The notes beneath the pieces are model-generated. The model was not told the origin of the DNA and made no database searches. It worked only from the letters and a program-made list of their open reading frames with translations. DNA of 63,898 nt, from contig JALOTF010000014.1 in NCBI GenBank assembly GCA_025458025.1, forward strand, positions 1 to 63,898. Reading direction: 5' to 3'. Of this stretch, positions 27,123 through 36,480 are shown piece after piece. Numbering within the stretch: the stretch's first letter is position 1; each line of letters begins with the position of its first letter. The DNA comes from Beijerinckiaceae bacterium. Its GTDB lineage: Bacteria; Pseudomonadota; Alphaproteobacteria; Rhizobiales; Beijerinckiaceae. Both the position numbers and the translations under genes were made by a program.

Positions 27123-29332
27123 GCGGAAACTCCGGCAGGATTGGCGGCAGGGGAATCGGCCTTGCGCCGGCCGAGCTTGCGCTCGCCCACCAGCAGGGTG
27201 ATCAGCCCGATCGCGGCCATCATCAGGACAATGAGAACAGTGGAATAGGCAATCGCGAGGCCGTAATCGCCGTTGATCACGCGGTTGATGATGAAGACCG
27301 TCGCCATCTCATGCTGCGCCGAGACGAGGAAGATCACGGCTGAAACGGTCGTCATGGCGCGCACGAAGGAATAGACCAGCGCGGTGACGATTGCCGGCTT
27401 CATCAGCGGCAGCACCACCAGCCGCAAGGTACGGAAGGTGGAGGCGCGCAAGGTCACCGCCGCCTCGTCGAGGCTCTTGTCGAGCTGGCTCATCGCCGCC
27501 ATGCCCGAACGCACGCCCACCGGCATGTTGCGGAACACGAAGCAGAGGATGAGGATCAGCCCGGTGCCGGTCACTTCCAGCGGCGGGATGTTGTAGGTGA
27601 GGATATAGGCGACGCCGATCACCGTTCCGGGCACGCAGAAGGTGAGCATCAGCGCGAATTCCAGCGCGGTTTTCCCGGCGAATTTCTGGCGGGATAGCAG
27701 CCAGGCCGCGAGCAGGCCCACAGAGGCCGTGAGCGGTGCCGCGATGCCCGCGAGCTGGATCGTCGTGAAGAGCGACGACCATGCACCACCCGACCAGATC
27801 AGGCCATGCGGCCCCCATTCGATCGCGAAGGCACGGCCGAAATGCGAGAGCGTGGGCGTCCAGTCGCGGCCCCAGACCTTCACGAAGCCACCCGCCAGCG
27901 CCAGCGTGTAGACCGTGACGGTCAGGATCGCCCAGGGGATCGCAATACCATAGGCCGTGCGCTTCACCCAATCCGGCAGCGGGCGCGCGAGACCCGGATC
28001 ACCCTTGCCGGTGACGGACACATAGGAGCGCGTGCCGATCACCTTGCGCTGGATGAAGAAGGCAGCGAGCGCGAAGGCGAGCAGAATAAGCGCGAGCGTC
28101 GCGGCGCGGCCGAAATCGGCCTGAGCCCCCACGACCGCGAAGAAGATCTCGGTCGAGAGCACGCCAAACGAGCCCCCGAGCACGATGGGGTTGCCGAAAT
28201 CCGCGAGGCTTTCGACGAAGACCACGAGGAAGGCATTGGCGATGCCCGGCATCATCAGCGGCAGGGTTACGGCGCGGAAGGTGCGGGTGCGATCCGCGCG
28301 CAGCATCTCCGCAGCCTCTTCCATCGATGGCGCGATGCCCTGCACCACGCCGATCAGCACAAGGAAGGCCGTGGGCGTGAAGGAGAAGACCTGCGCCAGC
28401 AGAACGCCGTCAAAGCCGTAGATCCAGCGGCCCAATTGCCAGCCGAAGAGGTTCTCCGCCGCCTGATTCACGAGACCCGAGCGGCCGAAGATCAGGATTA
28501 GCCCGAGGCCGATGACGAAAGGCGGCGTGATGATCGGCAGAACCGTCAGCAGGCGCATGCCCTTCTTGAAGGGGAAGCTCGTGCGCGTCACGATCAACGC
28601 GAAGCAGAGGCCGAGAATGGTCGCGCAGGTCGCAGTCGAGAGCGCCAGCGCCAGCGTGTTCCACGCCACACCGCATTGCGATCCGGAATAGACGCAGGCG
28701 AGCCCCCACACCTTCGGGTGGAAGAAGCGATCGACGAACGCCACCCACAGCGTCTGGTCGGAGGGCGGCTTGAAAGCCTGTCCGAGGATCGTCACCACCG
28801 GCCAGACCGTGAAGAGGATGATGCAGGCCACGAGGAAACCCACCGAGCCGGCGATGAAGCGGTCGCCGCCGAAGCGGCCCTTCAGCGCGAGGCCTTCCGT
28901 GGTGAGGAACAGCAGCGCGAAGAAGCTCAGCGCGCCCCCTGCCCCGATGCCGAATTGCCGCTCGGAGAGTTCACCGAACATGCCCTCCAGACGCGGCGAG
29001 AACCAGCCGCGTGGGCCAATCGTCCAGCCTTGCAGGATGAGCATCGCGAGACCGAACAGGCCGAAACCGAACAGTAGCCGGCCCTTCGCCTCGCGGCTGA
29101 GGCCGGGGCGCAGCGCAAGTGCCAGCGCCGCCCAGGCAATCAGCACCGGCCAGAACCAGAACCGGCCATGGAACAGAGCCTGCATCAGTGCGGAGGTGGA
29201 ATCCGCATCGGTGACGAAGGGCGCGAAAAGCGCGGGAATGCTGTGGCCGTTCTGCAGCCAATGCCAGGGCAGAACCACCAGCCCGAGGCTGAGCAGCGAC
29301 CACCAGAGCAGAACCGGATCTTTGCGGGTCAT
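27119..29332 (-). CDS. ABC transporter permease with two fused inner-membrane domains (FbpB/AfuB-like), cassette 1
   Basis: About 737 aa from the ATG at 29332; a TTG at 29374 would add 14 residues. The N-terminal block of some 190 residues is very hydrophobic. Two binding-protein-dependent permease domains follow, each with an EAA-type loop: EEAAEMLRADRTRTFRAVTLPLMMPG near 340 and DEAAVTLRASTFRTLRLVVLPLMKP near 635. Fused permeases of this sort serve FbpABC and AfuABC systems. It is separated from the binding-protein gene by a strong hairpin. Confidence 0.92.
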   Translation of the reverse strand: MTRKDPVLLWWSLLSLGLVVLPWHWLQNGHSIPALFAPFVTDADSTSALMQALFHGRFWFWPVLIAWAALALALRPGLSREAKGRLLFGFGLFGLAMLILQGWTIGPRGWFSPRLEGMFGELSERQFGIGAGGALSFFALLFLTTEGLALKGRFGGDRFIAGSVGFLVACIILFTVWPVVTILGQAFKPPSDQTLWVAFVDRFFHPKVWGLACVYSGSQCGVAWNTLALALSTATCATILGLCFALIVTRTSFPFKKGMRLLTVLPIITPPFVIGLGLILIFGRSGLVNQAAENLFGWQLGRWIYGFDGVLLAQVFSFTPTAFLVLIGVVQGIAPSMEEAAEMLRADRTRTFRAVTLPLMMPGIANAFLVVFVESLADFGNPIVLGGSFGVLSTEIFFAVVGAQADFGRAATLALILLAFALAAFFIQRKVIGTRSYVSVTGKGDPGLARPLPDWVKRTAYGIAIPWAILTVTVYTLALAGGFVKVWGRDWTPTLSHFGRAFAIEWGPHGLIWSGGAWSSLFTTIQLAGIAAPLTASVGLLAAWLLSRQKFAGKTALEFALMLTFCVPGTVIGVAYILTYNIPPLEVTGTGLILILCFVFRNMPVGVRSGMAAMSQLDKSLDEAAVTLRASTFRTLRLVVLPLMKPAIVTALVYSFVRAMTTVSAVIFLVSAQHEMATVFIINRVINGDYGLAIAYSTVLIVLMMAAIGLITLLVGERKLGRRKADSPAANPAGVSA

Positions 29333-29445
29333 GGCGCAGAAAACCTTGATGAAAGGGAGATCCGGCCGAAACAAAAGGCCGTGTCATCGCAAGAGGATAT
29401 GCGGCAATAGCCGGTGAGCGGATATGCACCCGCATTCGGGAGAGC

Positions 29446-29475
29446 CCGGGCCGAAGCGCATAGGCGCCGGCCCGG
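29446..29475 (-). promoter_or_regulatory. Strong hairpin between binding-protein and permease genes, cassette 1
   Basis: CCGGGCCG (29446-29453) pairs perfectly with CGGCCCGG (29468-29475). Inside, GCGC pairs with GCGC around a four-base loop after a two-base bulge, giving about 12 pairs. There is no T tract, so a 3' stabiliser or processing stem is more likely than a terminator. Position matches the hairpins of both TRAP cassettes. Confidence 0.6.
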
Positions 29476-29512
29476 ACCCTACCTTGATCCTCGACGTGGA
29501 GAGTTCTTCCGC

Positions 29513-30544
29513 TCAGCGCGGAAGCGAGCCGATCTCGGCATCCCACTTCGCGAGAAGCCGGCGACGCTCGGCGGCGGCGCCATATTTCACGAAGTTGTAT
29601 TCCACGAGCTTGATCTTGCTCAGATCCGGCGCGCCCGGCGGAAGCGGGGTCGCCTTGTTCGACGGCGTCTGCAACTGGCCGCCACGGGTGTAACCGAGCT
29701 TCTGCGCCTCGGGTCCGAGCGCCCAATCGTAGAATTTGCGCGCATTCGCGACGTTGCGCGTGCCCTTCATGATGGACATCGAGCCGATCTCGTAGCCCGT
29801 GCCTTCGCAAGGCGTGGCGTAGGAGACAGGGAAGCCCGCATTGTTCTCGGTCACGGCGTCATGGACGAAGGAGAGCGACACGGCCGTTTCGCCGCGCGCC
29901 ACCGCCTTGATCGGGCCGGTGCCGGAGCGGGCGTAGGCCGAGATGTTGGGGTGCAGCTGCTTCATGTAGTCAAAAGCCTGCTGCTCGCCCATGAGCTGCA
30001 CGAGGGTCGCGATGATCACGTAGGCCGTGCCCGAGGAGTTCGGGTTCGCGACCTGAATCTCGCCCTTGAAAGCCGGCTTGACGATGTCGGCCCAGCATTT
30101 CGGGGCCTCGAGGTTCTTCTTCTTCAGCAGTTCGGTGTTGAAGCCGAAGCCGATTGCGCCCGAATAGATGCCGACCGAACGGCCCTTCGAAGCTTCATAC
30201 TGGCGCAGCGCCCAGGGCTGGAGCTGGTCGTTCAGCGGAGATTTGTAGGCCTCGGAGAGCCCCTCTTCCGCCGCCGCGAGATGCGGGTCGCCCGTGCCAC
30301 CGAACCAGACATCCACCTTCGGGTTGTCCTTCTCGGCGCGGATCTGCGCAAAGGCCTCGCCGGAGCCCTTCTGCGTCATGTTGACGGTGATACCCGTGTC
30401 TTTCTGGAAATTCGTGGCGATGGCCTGGCACCATTCTACCTGCACCGAGCAGAGCAGGTTGATCTGGCCCTGCGCCTGCGCGCCGTTCGTCGCGGCAAAA
30501 GCCGTCGCGGACGCGAGAAGCGCCGCCTTCAGGATCTTCGTCAT
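29513..30544 (-). CDS. ABC transporter solute-binding protein (AfuA/FbpA superfamily), cassette 1
   Basis: A 343-aa protein starting at the ATG at 30544 after GGGAGGAAGAG; the upstream extension has no start signal. The signal peptide is MTKILKAALLASATAFAATNGAQAQ. Family landmarks are LLCSVQVEWCQAIA, DVWFGGTGDPHLAAAE, NPNSSGTAYVIIATLVQLMGE and TPCEGTGYEIGSMS. It lacks the adjacent tyrosine pair used by FbpA to bind Fe3+, so iron is unlikely. AfuA members bind sugar phosphates. The paralogue at 35429-36469 is highly similar over the whole length. Confidence 0.88.
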   Translation of the reverse strand: MTKILKAALLASATAFAATNGAQAQGQINLLCSVQVEWCQAIATNFQKDTGITVNMTQKGSGEAFAQIRAEKDNPKVDVWFGGTGDPHLAAAEEGLSEAYKSPLNDQLQPWALRQYEASKGRSVGIYSGAIGFGFNTELLKKKNLEAPKCWADIVKPAFKGEIQVANPNSSGTAYVIIATLVQLMGEQQAFDYMKQLHPNISAYARSGTGPIKAVARGETAVSLSFVHDAVTENNAGFPVSYATPCEGTGYEIGSMSIMKGTRNVANARKFYDWALGPEAQKLGYTRGGQLQTPSNKATPLPPGAPDLSKIKLVEYNFVKYGAAAERRRLLAKWDAEIGSLPR

Positions 30545-30618
30545 CTCTTCCTCCCAAGAGCCCACCGCGCCCGCTGATCCGCCCTTTGATCGGCGGAACA
30601 TCCGTGCACTGTGGTTTT

Positions 30619-30650
30619 ACTACATAAGCACGTAGTTTTTATACATGTCA
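30619..30650 (-). promoter_or_regulatory. Candidate promoter with overlapping palindromic operator, cassette 1
   Basis: On the minus strand, TTGACA (30650-30645) is followed after about 19 bases by TATGTA. Between and over the -10 lies ACTAC-N8-GTAGT (30619-30636), a perfect 5+5 inverted repeat with the size expected for a GntR- or LacI-type dimer site. The stretch is clearly AT-richer than its surroundings. It would drive the binding-protein gene (start 30544). The cognate regulator is not in the window. Confidence 0.45.
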
Positions 30651-30722
30651 AGATGCTTTGCCGGCGATCCGACGGCTGGTGGCCGGGCGCGGAGCGGCGT
30701 GCCGCCGAGTTGCGATGTGGTT

Positions 30723-32573
30723 TCAGCCCTCGCCGGAAAAATCGTTCGCGAAATGCTGGAGCTGCTTGCGCATCAGCGTGGTGGCCGCCGCATCATCCAG
30801 CTCACCGCCGAGCCAGAGCTGGAAGGCCACGCCGAACACCGAGCGACCGCCCACGAAGCCCATCACGCGCGGCTGTTTCCCCGCCTTCTTCAGATCCGGG
30901 CCGGATTGCGCATTGCGAGCGATGACGATGAGGCCCCGGCAGAGCGGATCTTCCTTCGCGATCACGGCATCGATGGCGTTCCACGACATCGCGTCATGCT
31001 GCAACTCAACAAGCCAGTAATCGGGCTTGAGACCCTCTTCATAGAGCCGTGCGAGCATCATCGCCGTGGTTTCGCCTTCCGGCGGCAAGGCCTCGATCAG
31101 CACTTCACGACCAAGGGCCTGTGCGGCGGCGGAGACCTGCTTGATCTCCGGCAGATGCTTCGCGAAGGGCGTTCGTGCATCCGAGCGGCCATTGGCGATG
31201 AGCTTCGCGACCTGCCGCGCCGGCCATTCCGTGAGGCGGATGCGCTCGCCATGCGGCACCTGCCGCGCGATCCAGAAATCATGGTCCTCGGCCCGGAAGA
31301 GCGCCTCGCGCCCCAGCGTTCCATCGAGGAACATGCCGACCCCGAGGCCCTTGCGCGCGCCGAATTCGTCCGCCGCCTCCGCCGCAGCCTTCACCGCGAG
31401 AGCCTTGAAATAGGCAATCTTCCCGGCATCCGCCCCCTGCCCTTTTCCGAATTGCTCGAAATCATGGAGGCCATGATCAATCGAGAGGATTGCGAGCTTC
31501 GGCGGCACGGGCCGGCGGTTTGTGGCGTGGTGAAGGTGGTTCAGCACCGGATCATGCCGCAGGGCGTGATGACTCGAACCCTTCTCCATGAAGTGCTTCA
31601 GCTCCAGGGCGCTGGGATATTCCGGCGCGCAGAGCAGGCGCGAAACCGCAATCGCGCCGCAGGCATTGGCATAGGCGCAGCATTGATCGATGGGCTCATC
31701 GCGCAGCCAGCCCGAGAGGAAGCCGGCCATGAAGGCATCGCCCGCGCCCAGCACGTTATAGACCTCGACCGGGAAGCCCGGCCCGCGAATGCCCTCATCC
31801 AGCGTGGCGGGAATCGCCTTCGGGAAAGCGACGCAGCCCTGCGCGCCACGCTTCGCAACGATCAGCGCCTTGGGCGCGAGCTTCCGAATGGCCTTCAGCG
31901 CGGCAATCGTATCCATGGAGCCGCCGGCAATGTGGAGTTCCTCCTCCGTGCCGACGATGAGATCGCAATCCGGCAGGATTCCCGCGAGATGCGCGCTGAC
32001 CGTATCGGAGGCGATGAACCGGCTTTCGCCCGCGCCATGCCCCGCGAGGCCCCAGAGATTCGGGCGATAATCGATGTCGAAAATCACCTTCGCGCCGGTT
32101 TCCTGCGCAAGGCGGATCGCCTTCTTCTGCGCTGCATCGCTGTTCGCCTTGGCGAAATGCGTGCCGGTGACGAGCACGGCGCGGGTGCGGGCGATGAGTT
32201 CGCGCGTCACATCGCCCTCATCCAGAGCGGCATCAGCGCAATCCGTGCGGTAGAAAATCAGCGGGAAGGAATTCTCGTCGCGCACGCCGAGCAGCACCAA
32301 AGCCGTGAGCCGCTGCGGATCGGTCGCAAGGCCATCGACGCACACGCCCTCGCGCACCAGCTGCTCACGGATAAAGCGGCCCATCGCCTCGTCACCCACG
32401 CGGGAGATCAACGCAGATTTCAGGCCGAGACGCGCCGCCCCCACCGCGATGTTGGTGGGGCAGCCGCCCACCGCCTTCACGAAACTCGCCATGTCTTCCA
32501 GACGGCCGCCGATCTGCTGGCCGTAGAGATCCACCGACGAGCGGCCGATGGTGACGAGATCGAGATCTTTCAT
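30723..32573 (-). CDS. iolC: Fused 5-dehydro-2-deoxygluconokinase (IolC) and DUF2090 aldolase-like protein
   Basis: 616 aa from the ATG at 32573. Residues 1-310 form a PfkB-family sugar kinase: DLVTIGRSSVDLYG at the start, GGCPTNIAVGAARLG near 36 and the catalytic NVLGAGDAFMAGFLSGW near 275. Residues 330-616 form a DUF2090 domain (LAILSIDHGLHDFEQF near 352, GRSVFGVAF near the end), thought to be the phosphate-aldolase step. The fusion is typical of proteobacterial myo-inositol catabolism. IolE, IolD, IolB and IolA are not in the window. Confidence 0.9.
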   Translation of the reverse strand: MKDLDLVTIGRSSVDLYGQQIGGRLEDMASFVKAVGGCPTNIAVGAARLGLKSALISRVGDEAMGRFIREQLVREGVCVDGLATDPQRLTALVLLGVRDENSFPLIFYRTDCADAALDEGDVTRELIARTRAVLVTGTHFAKANSDAAQKKAIRLAQETGAKVIFDIDYRPNLWGLAGHGAGESRFIASDTVSAHLAGILPDCDLIVGTEEELHIAGGSMDTIAALKAIRKLAPKALIVAKRGAQGCVAFPKAIPATLDEGIRGPGFPVEVYNVLGAGDAFMAGFLSGWLRDEPIDQCCAYANACGAIAVSRLLCAPEYPSALELKHFMEKGSSHHALRHDPVLNHLHHATNRRPVPPKLAILSIDHGLHDFEQFGKGQGADAGKIAYFKALAVKAAAEAADEFGARKGLGVGMFLDGTLGREALFRAEDHDFWIARQVPHGERIRLTEWPARQVAKLIANGRSDARTPFAKHLPEIKQVSAAAQALGREVLIEALPPEGETTAMMLARLYEEGLKPDYWLVELQHDAMSWNAIDAVIAKEDPLCRGLIVIARNAQSGPDLKKAGKQPRVMGFVGGRSVFGVAFQLWLGGELDDAAATTLMRKQLQHFANDFSGEG

Positions 32574-32574
32574 C

Positions 32575-33387
32575 TTAGAGCCCCGGTTCGAGGGGATCAG
32601 CGCCGATCCCGACAATGGTTTGATCAAAATCGATGTTCGAGCCGGTCATCAGGCCGGATTCATCGCTCGCGAGATAGAGGCAGGCACGCGCCACCTCCTG
32701 CGGATCAATGAGCCGACCGAAGGGCCGATCCTTCACCGCGTTTTCGAGCCAGCCATCCTCGGCACCATGGTAGACGCGCATCACACGCTCCTCGCCGGGC
32801 GTGTGCATCCAGCCGATATTGAGGCCGTTGACGCGAATCCGGTGCTTCACGAGGGCATGGGCGAGGTTGCGCGTGAGCGTCGCCAGCGCACCCTTCGACG
32901 AGGAATAGGCCGAGAGGAACGGCTGCCCGCCATGCGCGGACATGGACTGGATGTTGATGATCGAACCGGCGATCTTCTCGCGCGCCATGATGGTCACGGC
33001 ATCCTGCGTGAGGAAAAACGGCGCGCGGACATTCACCGCGAAAAGCTCGTCGAATCGCTCCTGCGTGGTGTCGAAAATCGTGCCGCGATCCGTCAGCCCC
33101 GCCGCATTCACCAGAACGTCCACCCGACCAAACTGGTGATCCGCCGCCGCAATGACCGAGCGGACATCCTCCATCTTAGACAGGTCTGCCTGCGCGAAAA
33201 TCGAGGGGGTGCCTTGCCGAGTGAGTTCGTCGCGGATGCGTGCGCCGCGCGCCGCATTCCGGCCCGTGAGGCAAAGTCCTGCCGCGCCCGCCGCGGCAAA
33301 GGCACGGGCGATTGCTTCGCCCAGACCTTGCGTGGCACCGGTCACCACCGCGACCTTTCCCGTGAGGCGACCCACGCCTGTGCTCAT
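32575..33387 (-). CDS. Short-chain dehydrogenase/reductase of the inositol-like cluster
   Basis: A 270-aa SDR from the ATG at 33387. It has TGATQGLGEAIA near residues 14-25, NAAG near 93, and the catalytic YSSSK near 160. The C-terminal DFDQTIVGIGADP is the usual end of an SDR with an unusual D-F-D-Q motif in place of VDGG. It probably oxidises or reduces a cyclitol or sugar in the pathway. It lies one base upstream of the iolC start and is divergent from iolG, 128 bases away. Confidence 0.82.
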   Translation of the reverse strand: MSTGVGRLTGKVAVVTGATQGLGEAIARAFAAAGAAGLCLTGRNAARGARIRDELTRQGTPSIFAQADLSKMEDVRSVIAAADHQFGRVDVLVNAAGLTDRGTIFDTTQERFDELFAVNVRAPFFLTQDAVTIMAREKIAGSIINIQSMSAHGGQPFLSAYSSSKGALATLTRNLAHALVKHRIRVNGLNIGWMHTPGEERVMRVYHGAEDGWLENAVKDRPFGRLIDPQEVARACLYLASDESGLMTGSNIDFDQTIVGIGADPLEPGL

Positions 33388-33515
33388 TCTGCTTCCCCGC
33401 TGCCGCCAGTTTGCCGGCTCAAATTCTTCTCGCAACAGCATTGCCTGAGTCTGTTTGCAATTCTAGTCTCGCCACGAGTTGGAAAGAGCCGGTTGACCGG
33501 CGGGGGAAGATTGTC

Positions 33516-34508
33516 GTGATCGGATTGGGAGTCATCGGCGCGGGGCGCATCGGGCGCATCCATGCGGGGAATGTCGTGGCGCATGCCGGCGCAAAACTGG
33601 TTGCAGTGAGTGATGCGCTGCCCGGTGCGGCAGAGAGCCTTGCCGCTGAACTCGGCACGAAGGCCACGACGCGCGAGGCGATGCTCGCAGATTCCTCGAT
33701 TTCCGGCGTACTCATCTGTTCACCCACCGATACGCACGCGGATTTCATCGAAGAGGCCGTGAAGGCCGGCAAGGCCGTGTTCTGCGAGAAGCCGGTGGAC
33801 CTCTCGTCGGATCGCATCCGCGCCTGCCTGAAGACGGTGGCCGCCAGCGGCAAACCGCTGATGATCGGCTTCAACCGCCGGTTCGACCCCAATTTCGCGG
33901 AAGCGAAAAAGCGCCTTGTCGCCGGGGCGATTGGCAAGATCGAGATGGTGACGATCCTCTCTCGCGATCCCGGCCCGCCCCCGGCGGAGTATGTGAAGCG
34001 CTCGGGCGGGCTTTTCCGCGACATGATGATCCACGATCTCGACATGGCGCGCTTCCTCCTCGGCGAAGACCCGGTGGAGGTGCATGCGGTCGGCTCCTGC
34101 CTCGTTGATCCCGCCATCGGGCAGGCCGGAGATGTCGATACCGCCGCCGTGCTGCTGAAGACCGCCTCGGGCAAGATCGCGCAGATCTCGAATTCGCGCC
34201 GCGCGAGCTATGGCTATGACCAGCGCTTCGAGGTGCATGGCGAAAAGGGCATGGTGCGCGCGCAGAACGTGCCGATGACCACCGTGGAAACGGCCAATGC
34301 CGAGGGGTTCCGGGCCGATCCCGTGCTGCCCTTCTTCCTGGAGCGTTATGCCGCGGCCTATCGCGCGGAACTTGCTGCATTCCTCGATTGCATGACGAAC
34401 GGCATGGAACCCTCGCCCTCGGGCGTGGATGGCCTCAAGGCGCAGGTGCTCGCGGATGCCGCGACCGAATCCGCGCAAACGGGCAAGCCTGTCCACCCCG
34501 TCTATTGA
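33516..34508 (+). CDS. iolG: Inositol 2-dehydrogenase-like (Gfo/Idh/MocA family)
   Basis: About 330 aa with a GTG start at 33516, eight bases after GGGGGAAG; the frame upstream lacks a start signal. The Rossmann motif GVIGAGRIGRIHAGN is at the very N-terminus, the catalytic lysine sits in CEKPVDL near 90, and MIGFNRRFDPNF and the active-site RDMMIHDLDMARFL follow near 170. The pattern is typical for myo-/scyllo-inositol 2-dehydrogenases. It heads the plus-strand arm and overlaps the phosphatase gene (TGATG). Confidence 0.85.
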   Translation: MIGLGVIGAGRIGRIHAGNVVAHAGAKLVAVSDALPGAAESLAAELGTKATTREAMLADSSISGVLICSPTDTHADFIEEAVKAGKAVFCEKPVDLSSDRIRACLKTVAASGKPLMIGFNRRFDPNFAEAKKRLVAGAIGKIEMVTILSRDPGPPPAEYVKRSGGLFRDMMIHDLDMARFLLGEDPVEVHAVGSCLVDPAIGQAGDVDTAAVLLKTASGKIAQISNSRRASYGYDQRFEVHGEKGMVRAQNVPMTTVETANAEGFRADPVLPFFLERYAAAYRAELAAFLDCMTNGMEPSPSGVDGLKAQVLADAATESAQTGKPVHPVY

Positions 34509-35314
34509 TGAGTATCCAGATGACCGACAACGCGTTGCTCGCCGCCCGTTTCCATGCCGTGCATGGCATGGCGCTGAAACTGGGCGAAACGGCCCTCTCC
34601 TATTTCGGCCGCACGGATGCGCTCGAAATCTCGATGAAGGGTTTTCAGGACTGGCTCACCGTTGCCGATGGCACGGTAGAGAAGGAATTCCGCGCGATGA
34701 TCGCGGAGGCCTTCCCCGGTGATGCCGTGATGGGCGAAGAACAGGGCGGCGGCGCGTCGGATCATCTCTGGATCATCGACCCGATCGACGGCACCTCGAA
34801 TTTCGCGCGCGGGGATCGCCAATGGTGCATCTCCATCGGCTTCGTGCTGAAAGGCGTGCCGGAAATCGGGCTCATCTATGCGCCAGCCATCGGCGAGATG
34901 TGGCTCGCGCGACGCGGCGCTGGCGCGACGCTCAATGGCCAGCCGATCCGCGCAGCGACCACCACCGATCTGCGCCGCTCGACCATCGAATGCGGCTGGT
35001 CCACCCGCCGTCCGGTCGAGGATTATCTGAGCGTCGTCGCGCACCTTTACGGGGCCGGTTCCAGCGTCAAGCGTTCGGCATCGGGCGCGCTGGGAGTTGC
35101 TCATGTGGCAAACGGGCGCACGGACGCCTACATCGAAGCCCATATCAATTCATGGGATGTCGCGGCCGGGCTGGTCATCGCGGTCGAGGCTGGGTGCCGC
35201 ACTAATGCCTTTTGCAGCGGAAACTGGATCGCCGAGGGCAATCCCATCCTCGTGGCCACGCCGGGCGTGGCGGAAGAGGTTTCCACCCTTTCGGGCATTG
35301 CGCTGGCCCCTTGA
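34508..35314 (+). CDS. Inositol monophosphatase family phosphatase
   Basis: A 268-aa protein with all metal-site motifs of the Mg2+-dependent phosphatases: GEEQGG near 76, WIIDPIDGTSNFARG near 88-102, and HINSWDVAAG near 215. It is expected to dephosphorylate a small polyol or sugar phosphate in the cytoplasm. Direct overlap with iolG and position inside an AfuABC-type import cluster suggest it acts on the imported compound. Histidinol-phosphatase-like activity is the main alternative. Confidence 0.88.
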   Translation: MSIQMTDNALLAARFHAVHGMALKLGETALSYFGRTDALEISMKGFQDWLTVADGTVEKEFRAMIAEAFPGDAVMGEEQGGGASDHLWIIDPIDGTSNFARGDRQWCISIGFVLKGVPEIGLIYAPAIGEMWLARRGAGATLNGQPIRAATTTDLRRSTIECGWSTRRPVEDYLSVVAHLYGAGSSVKRSASGALGVAHVANGRTDAYIEAHINSWDVAAGLVIAVEAGCRTNAFCSGNWIAEGNPILVATPGVAEEVSTLSGIALAP

Positions 35315-35327
35315 GGCTAAACCGCAA

Positions 35328-35356
35328 TTGACGGGGCGGGAAAGACCTGCATTTTA
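35328..35356 (+). promoter_or_regulatory. Candidate sigma-70 promoter of the second binding-protein gene
   Basis: TTGACG (35328-35333) and ATTTTA (35351-35356) are 17 bases apart, about 70 bases before the binding-protein start at 35429. The -10 is a moderate match. It would give the binding protein its own promoter in addition to read-through from iolG. Confidence 0.4.
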
Positions 35357-35428
35357 GTCGGCAAATGTCACACAGATGACGCGGGATGCGGAGAAAAAGC
35401 CGATCTCGAGATTTGGGAGGAGACCACT

Positions 35429-36469
35429 ATGGCCACACGCCGTTCTTTCGCGCTTGCCCTTTTTGCCGCCACGGCGATGGGCGGGCTTGCCCCGGCCCCG
35501 GCGGCTGCGCAGGGCGAACTCGTGCTTTACTGCTCCGTGCAGGAGGAATGGTGCCGCCCGATGGCGCAGGCTTTCGAGCGCGCCACCGGCATCAAGGTCG
35601 CGATGACGCGCAAGTCGTCTGGCGAAACCTATGCGCAGATCAAGGCGGAAGCCGCCAACCCGCGCGGCGATGTGTGGTGGGGTGGCACGGGTGACCCGCA
35701 TCTGCAGGCGGCCGAAGAGAATCTCACCGAGGCGTACAAGAGCGCGAAGCTCACCGAACTCCTGCCATGGGCGGTGAAGCAGGCAGAGCAATCCGGCTTC
35801 AAGACCGTGGGCATCTATGCTGGTGCGCTCGGCTTCTCCTTCAACAAGGAGCAGATCGCCCGCAAAAAGCTGCCGGAGCCCAAGTGCTGGGCCGACCTCA
35901 CCAAGGCGGAATACAAGGATGAGGTGCAGGTCGCCGACCCGAACTCTTCCGGCACTGCCTACACCAAGGTCGCGACGCTGATCCAGCTCTTCGGCGAGGA
36001 CAAGGCCTTCGAGATGATGAAGGCCATGCACAAGAACATCAACCAGTACACCAAGTCCGGTGCCGCCCCGGCCCGCGCCGCCGCAACCGGTGAGAGCCTG
36101 ATCGGCATCACCTTCCTGCATGACGCCGTGACGCAAGCCGTGAGCGGCGCGCCGGTGCAGATCGTGGCACCTTGCGAAGGCACGGGCTACGAGATCGGCT
36201 CGATGTCGATCATCAAGGGCGCCAAGAACATGGACAACGCCAAGAAGTTCTATGACTGGGCGCTGACCCCGGAAGCCCAGAAGCTTGCGCTCGCCGCGAA
36301 GAGCTATCAGGTGCCGTCCAACAAGGCTTCTGAAGTGCCGAAGGAATCGCCGAACCTCGCGGAAATCAAGCTGATCGACTACAATTTCGCGAAATATGGC
36401 TCCTCCGCCGAGCGCACGCGCATCCTGCAGAAGTGGGACGCAGAAGTGCGCAACGCACCGCGCCGCTGA
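35429..36469 (+). CDS. ABC transporter solute-binding protein (AfuA/FbpA superfamily), cassette 2
   Basis: A 346-aa exported protein preceded by GGGAGGAGACC. The signal peptide runs to AAAQG near residue 28. Landmarks match cassette 1: YCSVQEEWCRPMAQAFE, DVWWGGTGDPHLQAAEENLTEAYKS, PKCWADL, DPNSSGTAYTKVATLIQLFGE and PCEGTGYEIGSMSIIKG. The Fe3+-binding adjacent tyrosines of FbpA are absent. I infer a phosphorylated polyol or sugar ligand related, but not identical, to that of cassette 1. Confidence 0.88.
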   Translation: MATRRSFALALFAATAMGGLAPAPAAAQGELVLYCSVQEEWCRPMAQAFERATGIKVAMTRKSSGETYAQIKAEAANPRGDVWWGGTGDPHLQAAEENLTEAYKSAKLTELLPWAVKQAEQSGFKTVGIYAGALGFSFNKEQIARKKLPEPKCWADLTKAEYKDEVQVADPNSSGTAYTKVATLIQLFGEDKAFEMMKAMHKNINQYTKSGAAPARAAATGESLIGITFLHDAVTQAVSGAPVQIVAPCEGTGYEIGSMSIIKGAKNMDNAKKFYDWALTPEAQKLALAAKSYQVPSNKASEVPKESPNLAEIKLIDYNFAKYGSSAERTRILQKWDAEVRNAPRR

Positions 36470-36480
36470 GGACAACTCAC

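Noticed and set aside
26055-30544. Labelling ABC cassette 1 as iron(III) transport
   Set aside because: The binding protein lacks the Fe3+ tyrosine pair and the neighbours are sugar-catabolic.
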